Source: Cyclospora cayetanensis (lineage: Eukaryota > Apicomplexa > Conoidasida > Eucoccidiorida > Eimeriidae). Taken from it: 64,000 nt of DNA. Location of the stretch: assembly GCF_002999335.1 (NCBI RefSeq), contig NW_020312057.1, forward strand, positions 62,001 through 126,000. Direction: 5' to 3'. Both the position numbers and the translations under genes were made by a program. The notes beneath the pieces were generated by a model. The model searched no databases and was not told the origin of the DNA. It worked only from the letters and a program-made list of their open reading frames with translations. Each line of letters begins with the position of its first letter. Positions within the stretch are counted from its first letter, which is position 1. Positions 13,609 to 25,695 of this stretch are shown piece by piece.

Positions 13609-14243
13609 ATGTCCACCAAGTCACCCGAAGTGTCTGCCCATCCTAGCAATACACTTCATGACGAATCCCAACAGCCCAAAGCATCGCGTGATTCGTTGGA
13701 GGCGGACCAGCAACGGCACCACCACGGCCACAGAAGTCAGGAGGCGTTGCCTTCCAACAGGCAAGAGCAGGAGCTCCAGCCTCGTGTAGGAGAGCTACAG
13801 AGGCATACCGCAGGCCTTCTAGACAAGCAGCAACAACAACTGGAAGGCGAGCAGCGGGAGAACAAGCAACCTGTCTGCGGCAGAGAAGAACGGAAGCACG
13901 AGACAGGGCCGAATGGTGGGCAGGAACAAGCGCAGCCAGTAAGAAGCAAAGACAAAGACAACAGGGGCGACGCCAGTGTTATTCTGAGGCGGCCAAGCAG
14001 CAACACCAACAGCAGCATCTCATGTGCTCGTCGGCAGGGTGCCAGAGCAGCCTCCAGAAAAGCTGCAGCCGCAATAGGAGAAGCAGCGCAACGTAAGAGG
14101 GTTTCTCAAGCAACGAAGCAGAATCGCACGGGTAACCCCAGCGAACCGCCTTCAACATCAGAAGCTGAAGGAGGCAACGCTGCCATCACTGCTCCTGCAG
14201 ATGACGTGTGCCTCATCAAGGCCATCATATGCACCAACCAGCC

Positions 14244-14274
<31 letters not shown>

Positions 14275-17200
14275 TCTGGACGGAAGAGGAGACAGCAGAC
14301 TCCGCCAGGCCTTCTTGTGCGTCTGCATCCACCTGCCAACATCGAGGACGCGTATACGGGTGCAGCACCCCGAACGACGGCATCCCCTGTAACTGATGCT
14401 CCTCCTGCTGCATCAGGAAGGAAGAGGGGGAGAGGGCGTCGAACTGGCAGCACTGGAAAACCAGGAGATGCAGCGGGCGTGGGAGATGGTATTACTAGTT
14501 CCAGGAGACGTAGGGAAAGCACACGAGAAACTGCAGCAGCAGCCGCAGCACAGGCATCAGTGTCGGCAGGGGAGGCAGGAGAGTCTACTCTGCCGACAAA
14601 GAACCGAAGGCATGGCTCAACACGTCCCAATCCCCCGCTGCTGCCGCTTGTACTTTGCAAGCCGGAGGTAGGAAAGTGTGACGCCAGCAGTAGAAGCAGA
14701 TGCTACCGTAGGGGGCGATAGAATGCTGGGGAATTCGTGACACGTTCTCTCTTTTGCCGCTGCTGTTGCCTCGTTAGCGCGCCGTCATGGCTGATACTCT
14801 GGCTGCCCGTGCTCCTGTTGCAGGATCCATCAGAGCTTCCAGATTTCTCTCGGCGTGTGCGGCAGCGACTGGTATTCGTTGAGCAGCAAATGCAGCGGCT
14901 GCAGCAGGAGCAGCAGTGTCTCCTAGCGGCTCTATGGGACCTGAAGCCTCCAGCAGGAGCTGCAGCAGGAGCTGCTGCTGCAGGTAGTGCTCCTGGCGCG
15001 ACAGTTGCCGCGGAGGTATTTCCCGTGTTGCGGCACAGGCCGCAGGTGTCTGAGCGTGTGCAGCAGTTGCATCAAGAGCAGGAAGAAGAAGGAGCGTCGC
15101 AACAGCAACGCGCTGGCAAACGGCAGTGGTGTGAGGAGGGGCAGCGGCTGCAGCAGGAGCAGCCACCCCCACAGCAAGACTGCGCGCCAGCCGCAGCCAT
15201 CCACCCGTTGTCTGAGCAAGAGCTGCAGCAGCAGCAGTTCCAGCAGCAGCAGCAGCAGTTTCAGCAGCAGCTGCAGATCATGACACTGCTTGCGGATTTG
15301 GAGGGGAACTCCCCGACAGCGGGAGCGGCCGCAGCGGCAGCGGCAACTGCCGCCCTAGCAGCGACAACAGCCAAAGGCGCAGCTGAAGCTTTTTCGGCTT
15401 CTGCAGCATCGGCTGTAGATGAGAAACATGCGCGAGAAGCTGCCGAAGCAACAGCGGCAGGAAGCGACCGCGCTCGAGCTGTAGGCGGTATCCCCCCCGC
15501 AGTGATCCTGGAAACACCTTTACCAGTGGCGGGAGTGGCCACAGCAGTGGCAGCTGCATCTCCGATTGCAGCCACATCTCCTACACAGGGGAAACAAGCC
15601 GTAGAAAAGGCGCCTTCTGCAGCACCAAAAGCCGAAGCACACTTGGAGGAAGTGTCACCACGGCAAACGCAGCACCGGTCAGGCTTTTCTTTGTGGGCTT
15701 TTGCGAAGTCTTGTTGCTCCTCGTTGCTCTCAGCTCCAAGCGCCGCGCAAGGAGGGGCCGCTGCAGACGAAACTCCTGCTGTAGCGGCATCCACCGCTGC
15801 TCCTGCTGCAGTTGAGGCGGCCTCATCGTCTTGGTATCTCCTGCGCTTGCAGTCCTCGACTGCAGCAGAAGCTGTCGCGGCTGCACCTGCACCCGCTACG
15901 GAGGGGGGGCAACCGGCTGCTGCCAAGGCGGCTGCTGCTTCAGACGCGGCAAGCAAAGGGACAGCAGGAAGGGAGAGCGAAGCAGCAGCAGCAGCCACAG
16001 CAACAGCTGCCGCTGCTGCTGCTGCAGCTGGTCAGGTGGCTACCCCTCAGAGGCCGTTGCGGAGGGTAAAGGATTCGACGGCGTCTTGGAGCGCCTCTTC
16101 GAAAGCTGCCGTAAGAGCGCTCCGTGCGGAGACGGCGCCCTTTAGTGAAGCAACATCCCCACCAGCTGCAGCAAATGAGCACTCTACATCGCCGCAAGAC
16201 AGCCCAAACGCAGAAACTTCAGCGTCTACAGCGGCTAGAGCCTCAACTACTACCTCAGCACGCCTACCTCCGGCTGCAAATGCGGAAGGGGCAAATCTGG
16301 CAGCACCGGGGCAGGAGAGGAGCGATCCTGATGCAGCAGCGTTTGCAGCGTCCGCTGCGATTGTTCCTTCAGCAGAGGCACAACCCGCAGCAACGGCTCC
16401 AACAGCAGAGGCTCCAGCAGCAACGCCTTCGTTTTCAGCAGCGCCTCCCCCCCTGACGGACTTCTCCGGTAGCTGCAGCAGCAACTTTGTGAGTAGTACA
16501 ACACCTCCGCACATCTCAGCACCCGCGACAGCAGCAGCAATAGCGGCAGCTGAGGAAGCGATAGAAGCAGAAGCGGCGTCTGCAGCCAAGGCAGCCTGGA
16601 TCGCCGCAGGCGAAACGGACTGCGTTGGCAGCTGGTCGTTGCTCTTGTCTCGTGCCTTCACCTCGCTCTTCTCGGACCCTTTGAAGCAGCTGCTATTTGT
16701 GCAGCAGCAGAAGCCACACCAAATCAGAGAAGCTCTCAGCAGGCTGCGGAGACAGCGCGTCCGAAACAGAGTGCACTTGCAGCAGCTGCAGCAGACGGAG
16801 CAAGGACTGCACCGGCAACAGCAGCCACTGCTGCTGCAGCAACAACGAAGGCTGCAAACAGTATCTGAGGGTCTCTCCTTCCTAGATTCCTTTCTTTCTG
16901 CTGCCCTCCGCTGCGCCGAGCAGGGGATCAGCTGCCGCTGTCCATCCGAAGCGTGCAGCCGGAGGGGGCAGAAGCAACGAGAACGGCTGCAGGAGAAGGG
17001 AGAACTGTACAATGCAGAGCCTCACAAGGAAACGACGCAGCAGCAGGCTTGCACTCCGGTGCAACACCCGCTGCGTCAGCATACAAAAAAGCTGCTCCAG
17101 CAGCACACACAGGCGCAACTGGAAGGGGCAGAGGAGCGGCAGGGGCAGCAGCAAGAGGAGTGCGACCACGGACTGCAGCGGCATGCCGAGCATCAGCAGC

Positions 17201-17645
17201 AACTGCCGGAGGAGACATCGGACTCGCAACAACACGTTGGGCACGATCCGAAAGGCGTAGGTTTGCTGGAAGCGCGTTGGCAGCAGCAGGAGCAGCAGCA
17301 GCAGGAGCAAGAGCAGCAGAACCCCCCCCTCCACCAGCAGCACCAGCTCCGAGAGGCTGAAGACGAGGAGCATCTGCAAGCAGGCGAACAATGCGAGGGC
17401 ACAGAGAAGCAGGCTGAACAGGAAGAAAAGCAGGGGGAGAATCAGCAGGACGCGGATTCAGAAGTCTTTATGGATAGCTTATCGCCACGGGGGTTTGTCT
17501 ACAGCCCAGGAAACTACGCCTATTCCCCAGGTAGCTGCCCTCCATCGCCCGCTAGCTATGCAGTCACTCCAAGGAATTCCGGAGAGAATTCGTTTGGGGA
17601 GCACGGCGATGGCTGCGTCTATGCTTCGGCGCAGGGGACAGTGGC

Positions 17646-17677
<32 letters not shown>

Positions 17678-19270
17678 GCAGCAGCAGTAGCAGCAGCAGT
17701 AGCAACAGCAGCAGCAGTAGCAGTAGCTCCGAGATTGGGCAATCTGGCCGCAGCTCTACAAGGAAGACCACGGAAGTCGCAGTTGATTTGGTGGATGTGT
17801 CTAGTGATGACGATTCCCGTAGCGGGAGGTGTGCAAGCGAGCGCGAATCGGCTTGCGGTCTCGTATTGCCCCCCGACAAACTTGCTGCTGCAGCAAAGAA
17901 CATGGCTTCGGAACGCACAGTGCCTGCAGGGGATGTGGCGACTCACTTTGCTGCCGCTCGCGTGGGGGTGACACCCTCAGGTGAGGAGGATGCAGCCACG
18001 GCATCTCCAGTGCGTGGGCGTGATGAAGCGGTATCAGGCCTCGCCACAGAATCAGCCGCAGCAGCAGCAGCGCACGATGGACTGCGAGCTTCCCTCGGAG
18101 AACAGCGTCCATCAGGGAGTGCAGCAGCGACGGCAGGGGGAGGCACTGGCACCTGCTTGCTCCTGCGTGTGGACTGGGGGAAGATGGAGTCGGGGTGTCT
18201 TCGCCGTTGGCTGTCCTTTTTCGGTGTAAAGGCGGGAGGCCTCTCTCACCAGCAGACCGTTTCTATTCTGCAGCAGATTTGCCGCTATCTCGTAAGCGGA
18301 ACGCCGGATACAGTCCCCAAGGGGCTTGCCCCTGCTGTTGCAGCCAACCCGATCCTGCCGCGCGAGGTTGACGGACTCGGCAAGACTCCCCGAAGGCACA
18401 GCTCTGCTACCTTTTCGAGGGTGCGACAAACGCAGCAGCACGCCGCACCGGCGCCAGCGCCAGGCGCTGCTGGGGCCGCTGGACCCTTATCGGAAGCGCA
18501 AGTGCAGAGGCGGCAGAAGAAGCAGCGTGCTGCATGCGCCGGCACATCGGAACCACAGTTGCGTGCTGTTGCAGTCCCTGCTGCTACCTGCACTATTCCT
18601 CCCTTCCCTGCGTGTGGGGGGACGAGACATTCAGAGCCGCCGCTCACGCAGGTGGAGAAGAAAAGGCCAACTACACCCACGCCACAGTGTACCTCTCCGA
18701 CGGCTTCCCAGCAGCAGTCAGGGAGGCAGCGATGCACGGCAACAGCGCCACAGATCCGCGCAGCACTGATGCGCAGCAACGACCGCCTGAGCGTGTTTGA
18801 GCGGCTTTTAGCGATGGAGGCTGTCACCCTCGCTGATATTGAGCAGTCCCTAAAGGGTGAGTGAGCTTTTAAAAGCTCCACCTAAAGAGGCTCCTGGGGA
18901 AGAACCCAGCGATGACTCAGTGCGTGTGTCCTGTGCTGCCCCTCTTTGGACTTTTGCAAGTCTTTTCGCTTATGCCTACTGCTGCTAATGCTTCTAGTCA
19001 TCCTGCTTCTTCGTTGGCTCGCACGTTGGTTTCTCGTTTGCCTTGCTGCATCTGGAATTGTTAACGGTGGTCCGTGTGCATGATGCTGCAGAAGCACAAG
19101 TCCATGTCAGTCGACAGGGACTGCAGGATTTTCTGCGGAGGGCCTCTGTGATGGTCGCAAAACCCTGGAAACCACATCAGAGGGGCCCCCGGGGGGCCCT
19201 CAGAGGGTCCCTGCATTCGAGGCATGGCGGCAGCAGTCAAAGCCTTAGCAAGGAGGGCACAGGGAAGTAA
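13609..19270 (+). CDS. SLX4-like: SLX4-like structure-specific endonuclease scaffold
   Basis: Predicted 1756-residue nuclear protein from exons 13609-14667, 14824-18856 and 19092-19270, which sum to one open frame. SLX4 is the scaffold that activates the SLX1 nuclease on branched DNA. Most of the protein is Gln-, Ala- and Ser-rich low complexity. The case rests on the C-terminus: about residues 1465-1515 give a helix-turn-helix block with LRRWLSFFGVK followed by QQTVSILQQICRYL, like the SLX4 block ending in FGVR and MVLKLKEI. About 1670-1718 read VFERLLAMEAVTLADIEQSL, then VHVSRQGLQDFL, like the final SLX4 helices. The second block is cut by a strong GTGAGT donor at 18857 and restored by an acceptor at 19091 in matching phase 1; reading through meets TGA at 18862. 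The start is the first in-frame ATG. No SLX1 GIY-YIG gene is in the window. Alternative: an unrelated SAP-like protein. Confidence 0.72.
17642..17730 (+). repeat. AGC/AAC trinucleotide run coding for Ser/Asn
   Basis: Imperfect AGC, AAC and AGT codons inside exon 2 of the SLX4-like gene give about 30 Ser and Asn residues in a row. It is one of many such homopolymer insertions in this gene; others code for Gln (around 15225-15280) and Ala (around 15985-16030). Confidence 0.85.
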
Positions 19271-22200
19271 TGGTAACGATCCTACACCAATCGCTACTGC
19301 ATGCATGTGCATGCACTCGTGCTCCTTGTGTCCCCCAAAGTGCAGTTATCCAATATCGATGGCTCTGCTTCTGCTGGACGCAGTGCTTCTTTGCACACCG
19401 TTGTCCGTAAATACTCGAAATTTCTTTTTTTGCATGCCGCCGGCCCAGCTAAGGGCTGTTGAGCACCACAGCGCGATACACTGGCAGCATGAAGACTGGC
19501 ACACTCACGGCAAGAACAATCGGCGCAAAGAGCAACAGTTTTGCCAGAGTAACCACGCATTACGAGTAGTCTATCCTGAGCGGAATTGACAGTAGGCAGA
19601 TGTTCTCTGCAACCCCCTCTGCAACCTCCCTGCGAGTGCCTACTCGAGAGACTCTAGAGAAATCCTACTCCTTGGCGCAGCTAGGTCGATTGCATGCTTT
19701 AGGTAGAGTGGTTTTATAGCTCAGAGGCGTAACTCCTGAGCTTTTTGAATCAAGGGGATACGGTTCAGCTGGCGACCGATGCTATCTCACCCACTTCCAA
19801 GCGAGCCTGTGGCTAAAGAGAGGAAGCATTCTTGCAGTTTTATGTATTAGACTAGTTATCTGAAAGCTTGTGTCGTTCATAACACTTTGGATGCCCGTCT
19901 ACGCCTAAAAAGCCCCTTTCTGCTGCAGAGTGTGTTGCTGATGCTAGATGCAGGGGGCATACGTAGGGAGTCACCACAACGACCGCCTTCGGTGCAGGTT
20001 GTGGCACTGCACACCCGCGGGCACCGGACGATTAAGTCTTCTTGTGAACGCTGACTCAGGCTGCCCCAGTTAAAACTCAGAAGCCCTGCAGTACGCACAT
20101 GGCGCGGCTGTATCTGCACCACCCGTATAGAGCGTAGGTTCACCTCGACTACTTCGGGCGCAATCTATAAATGAATTTCCCAAGCTGCACGAAGAAGAGA
20201 GCCTTCCACTTCCATGGCATTCCTCCTCTCCTCAACCGTTAGAGGGAACAAGCTGAGGGATTTCCTGGACTCTCAAGTAGAGATTCTCTCTTATATTCAT
20301 GGGGTCTTTTGCATGCCACCAGACCAAGGTGCTAACTGGGGGCACGCAAAGCTTGCTGAAATAAGCTCCAGCGATAAATACAGTTATGTTACTGTACGGT
20401 GAGTTCAGGCCCCTGGCTTCACTTTGAACAAATAACAGGACTGCAACCCCCTCGACACGGGCCATACTACATTGCAACGGCCACAATTCAACTAGCATAC
20501 ACTCAAATATGCCACCACGAAGATTAAAACATGTGGTTTAGCTGCTCGCAAATTCATTTATTGTGGATCAGGGCTGATTCACACGCTCTAAAACGCTACT
20601 ACGTTGCAGTGCTCAATACGATATAGTCCTTCACACGTATCGCTAGTCCTGCTTGTGTTTTGCTGTAGTTGCGAATCGACAACTGCCTTATTCACCTGTT
20701 CTTAGCTTCACCGCGGTGGAGCTAGGGGCAATCATCTGTGCTGTTGGCCCGTGCACACATCTAATGCGCATGAAAATGTTCGGACTTTCCAGGCATTGCA
20801 CCTGCTTACGTCCCCTGGAGCGAGCCAAGGTGCCGCTTAGCACTTCGAATCAGACTTGTCATAATTGTTCAAGATTCTGTAAAGAATCAACTACATGTCT
20901 GGGTCTTTGTCTACACGCGCTTCAACAAGCGTTAGATCAGCATGATGAAAATTAATGGTAGGTGCTAATACGCTAGGTGCTCTATGGAGCTGGCTGTAAG
21001 TGCTCGGAGAGCATAGGAGCATTAACTCGCACCTTAGTTGTACTTCTCCCCTCGCTTCGGAATCATGAGGAAAAGGCTGTCTTAAAAGGTCACCTAATAA
21101 CTTTGTGTAAGGCCGTGCATCAACTATGGGCCTAAGTGTCTGCAATGAAAATTCTAGGTAGACCGTTACATTCTGTATCATTCAGTGGTTCGAGGCAGCC
21201 TTTTCTTGCTCATCCACCGTTTGCAGGTGCAGTGGAATGTTCGCATTTAGAACTGTTGTCTAGCATTGATTGAACCAACTTTTAAGCGGATATCTCGACC
21301 TTTCTCGGGAATGATCGGTTGATGAGACCCCCTGGCGATGGAAGCTGACCTTTGCACAGTGCTTGTTGAGGGCGCAGATACCGGCTTGCAAGCCAGTGTA
21401 AATGCAACAGCCCCACAGCTATAGAGAAGTACAATAAGTAATTCACGAACTGTTTCATGGATGTATCAATGGGTTTTTGCCAATGAGAAAAAGATTATGA
21501 CGTAGCGTAGGGCAAATCCTCGAGTTTTTCATCAGCTGGCTGGAGATGTACCTTGCTTTGTAACACTTGGACGAAGGGAAATAAATGCGGTCGATCGCAT
21601 GCTTATTGAAGGTGGGGGAAGTTTTAGTAGTGGCTTTGTTCGTACAAAGGACCTCATCTACACGGAAGGAAAACTATTGTTCGGTCTTTCAAAGCACTAT
21701 ACCATTGGCTTTGATGACGAGATCAGCTCGAAAGCAATCATTCGAAAAAAGAGAATGATAGAACATGGAAAGCAATCAATAAACAGGTACGTCCGGAAAA
21801 AATGAAAGTTGCGCTGGCAAAGGACACACACCTCTTGCTTCACTCAGTTCATCTAGGGTTTCCCCAGAATGTCATTTCAGGTGGCTGCAGGATGGGGGCG
21901 ACTAAGCGGTTAGGCTCAAGTACTCCATCACCTGCAAAAGAGCACTCTGAGAGCTGGATAGACGGTGCGGGTGCTGCAGCAAGGATGCGCATGCGCCCCC
22001 TTTGAACCCTTTCGTTCTCGCGCTGCCTCCTTATGAGGGTCAATTTTCCTGAACAGGATGCTAGTGACGTAGCAGTGAGTGACCAACAGGATGCTGGTTT
22101 TCAAAGCCTCAAATTCTATTTCTTTCCCATTTCACCGGAATCAAGTACCGTTATCCAGTGCGGAAAAGGGAACTCTATGTGGTGTGGATTGGTAGAAAAA

Positions 22201-25200
22201 GTGCTGGCATGTTTAATCCGGGGCATCTTACTGCCCCGAACAAACATTAGTATTTGATGTACCTTGAGAAGAGTTTTGAGGTCTTCATAACCCCTAAGTT
22301 GTTCGTTCGATTGGGCACTTTCGGCAGCACGAATTTATGTGAAGTAGCTTTGGCCATCGCCTAAGTTATGGCCGACGCGCCCTAGCCACTCCATAGAGGC
22401 TCACTATTGAGCAACAGAGCCACTCCTGCCCGTAAGGAGCTTCTGTTCTTGAAAATTTGTGTGATACCTTTGCATTCGTTATTATTGCCACATACAGAAC
22501 ACCCCAAAAGATGAGGCAATCCCACGCTGAGGATGAACTGCACTGTGCTCTGCATTGCCGCTTTGTGCAATTTGCAATTCACTTGATCGTGCTCTTTTAC
22601 GCGCTGGTGGGAATGCAATCAGAGGCTTTTACGATCCTTTCGATGCCTTGGGATGCCCCCGTGGGCGGAGTAGTGTGCACCTCACCCGGATAGCCAACAA
22701 CAACAACTGAAGCCGAGCAATGATCGTAATCCTGGCCTTGCCCAAAGCCTTCCAGCAACTGAAAAGCTGTGGCCTCTACTGTTGGACTGATTGACGTCAA
22801 GGGTGAGGACATTGTAAAGGTGCTATTGACAGACCAAGCAAACGTGCCCATTCACCCATTGATCCAGGTCTGTCATGACAAAGAAAGTCGTTCATTTATT
22901 CTTAGCTCATGTCTGGACGCTTTCCGGATTCCCCACGAGCAACCTTACCAATAGGGATCAAAAACTCGTTGGTGGTTTATGGAGCATTTTTGGACTCGTC
23001 CACACATTGACCAAAATAATGACAAATGAGAACCATCCCGAAGCAGACAGACAGAGCGGACCAATCGCGGTTCTCCGCAATATTTGTTGCTCTATGCTCA
23101 CAAAAATCATAAATGTCGGGCGTTATTATCTTCCTTGTGCTGGTCGGGTCTAGGATACGACGGGTAAGCTCGTCTGCCCGCCGTTTTCTAGTATGCCTAG
23201 TCTGCATACCGGAACTCCTCTCCGACCTGGGTCTGTGGGATTGCAACAGCCCTTGGCTGCAGAGGGGCTCAGGGCACCTCTGGCCTGCACGCGTAGAAGC
23301 ATATCCAAAGCTCCAAGAAAAGGAAAACGTAATTATTTTGTGTAGAGGTCGGCTGTTTGCCTAGCTTGGCGATGTGGCCTTGGTGGATCGGCATACTTTA
23401 CGAGGCACACTGAAAGGTATCCAAACGATGACGCTCAAGTCAGGTGGCTGGAACTCATTTGCAATTCTCCCAAGCCTCAATGGTCTTTCGTACTCTATCA
23501 ATTTTACCTTAAAGATACGGCTGTTCCAGAACTATCTCCATTGGCTTCTTAAAGAAGTTCTCCAGCTCCCTAAAATATTCGCGGAGCTTTCCGCGCAAGC
23601 AGCTGACACTTGTAGAGCGGGATGATCAACACGAAATCGTAGAAGTGCTAAATTCTACTACTATTGAGTGCTGAGGATGCAGTGGATGGGAGTTTCTCGT
23701 GAAAAGGAATGGGTCAAGACAATCTTGGTGATTGACGGAGGAGCAGCTGCGAAAGCCGCTGTTTGCGAGATAATTTGCGGCTCTCCTTCGTTACGATACT
23801 AGCTGCCTTGGAAAAAACCCTTTGTTATATCGTAGTTTCCTGTGCATTGTGTCCCTAGGATTTCTATTTACATGGTGGTACCCACATTGTTTTCCCACTT
23901 GCAAGGATTTTCACATTTGTGTCTGCGTGTTGAAACACAAGTAAACGGGAATTCATCCGATGCCCCGCACAAAGTAAGCGTCGACGGACAGGTGTAGAAG
24001 ATGAGGGCGTGTGTTTGGATGGGAGACAGGGCGTAGCGGGGTAAGCTACACTACACCACTTTCTATTAAACGAGTTGTATCTGTTAAAGTTAAGTAAATA
24101 AGTGGTCGACTGGCTTCCTACTCATCTGTCTTACATCTTGCAGGTTACCATTAGCTCAATACGAGTAGATACATTGTTTTGTGCGTGTGGGCTAAACAGC
24201 TAGTTGGGTTCGCTCCTAGTGCCACTGAGGTGCAGCGGGGCACGCAATAATTGTCTTCTTCTCCCCTTCTGTCGGAACTCGGAGGGCCGCTGGCACGGGA
24301 TGGAGGGTGTTGTTTCGGGAAGCACGCAATAAATTTTTAGTGTGTCAGTATTTGAAACTGGAGCTGCGTGTCTACCTACGGAGACCATGGAGGGAGGGGA
24401 ACACAGCAGGTGACAGAGCGGAGAAGAGTTGCGGAATGCGAATATTTTGAGCGTCTGTGTAATGCCTTGATATGTGACGACAGGTACGATATGGAGGCGT
24501 CTTCACTCAATCGAAGATGCACTGAAAAATAGAGCGCTCCAAGGACTGGAGCACGAGGCGGCCCTTATAATATGTTAGCCTAAAGCGGAGACAGTAACTT
24601 GCACGATTTACAGAATGTTGAAAGAAGTCGGCGGCTTCCGCGGCCCTCACAATGCCTCGCAGGGCATGGAAACGGTGGATGAGCTAGCCAGTAGTACCAG
24701 CGTCTCGGATGATCTAGACACACAATCCTTTGAGTGGCTCTCTACTGGTAGCCTAATGTGTTGCAGGTACACAAATATCACAGCCCCGACAGCGAAACGT
24801 GGCCGATCCCCCTATACTTTAGGGGGCCTTCAGTAGGCAATTCCGGTGTAATCGAAGCCCAAAGTTTACCCAGCTGTATATCTGCCCTCGCTAGCCGCCA
24901 GACCCCCTGTGTCTGGCGAACCACAATACGCATAAAAGCAGGAAATTCATCTTTAAAGGATCCGAGGACAGCGGGAGCGAAGGCGGGGCCGGAGCGACTT
25001 GGCGTTCCCCGGGGTGTGGAGAGGCGGATTGCGTGAGCGGTAAGTACGCTCTATTGGTTTTGGAGGGAACACCCCTTGTATTGTTGCATAGCCTTGATAG
25101 CAGCGAAGCAGAGTCCATTCGCACTAAATTTGGTTCAACAAAGATGAAAGATGTCCAGCAATAGAGGTCGCTCGCCTGGCAACGACCGCGCGCTTCTGCT

Positions 25201-25695
25201 GGAGGGGCCCGTAGGTGTCGTCGGCAGTAGAGAGAGAAGGGAAGGGGGCCTTCCTTCCGAGCCTTTGCTATTTTTCTCCTAATTTTTATTCAAGTATCGC
25301 ATTCGAAAGGCCCCGGCACTCTGAGGTACGCCGAAGAGGGGCCGAACACAGCGTCACCTCGTAGATTCTTTCAGCCACTCATTCGACTCGCAAGTCCTCG
25401 TCGCTCTATGAGTGCGGGCCCTTCGATTGGATAGCCCCCAGGCGTGAGTCGCCTAGAAGCTCCGACATTCGGAGCTTCTAGGGGCCTTAGGAGTACAGGT
25501 GAGGGCCCCCTAGGTGTCTCCGACGCAGCCAATGGTGCAGCCGGACCAGCAATGGCTGTTGAAGGCTCATCCACCGCACTGATGGCGGTGGTTGAGTCTG
25601 TACACCCCAGACTCTACGCACTCAAGGGGCTACTTGTACAGTGCCTGCTTTAGGGGGCCCCAGAGAGGCCCACGCGCTACCAAGAAGACCTTCCA
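19271..25695. other. Long repeat-poor stretch without a supported gene
   Basis: About 6.4 kb between two plus-strand genes. Composition is balanced, CAG runs are absent, and every open frame is below about 100 codons with no family motif. A palindrome lies at 25452-25482. From about 24.8 kb rightward the sequence becomes GC-rich with GGGGCC-type words. No tRNA was found: the T-arm-like sequence near 19790 lacks a matching acceptor stem. Regulatory DNA of the RICTOR-like gene is expected at the right end. Confidence 0.45.
25452..25482. repeat. Perfect 14-bp inverted repeat with 3-nt loop
   Basis: The arm CCTAGAAGCTCCGA is followed by CAT and then the exact reverse complement. It lies 214 bp before the proposed ATG of the RICTOR-like gene and could form a hairpin in the transcript or the promoter DNA. 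Function is unknown. Confidence 0.9.

Noticed and set aside
14774..18881. Long minus-strand Ala/Leu/Cys/Ser-rich frames opposite the SLX4-like gene
   Set aside because: They are antisense readings of CAG/GCA runs; the plus strand carries the conserved non-repetitive blocks and the phased introns.
19730..19800. Possible second tRNA near a GGTTCAGCTGG-like sequence
   Set aside because: No acceptor or anticodon stem can be formed around it.
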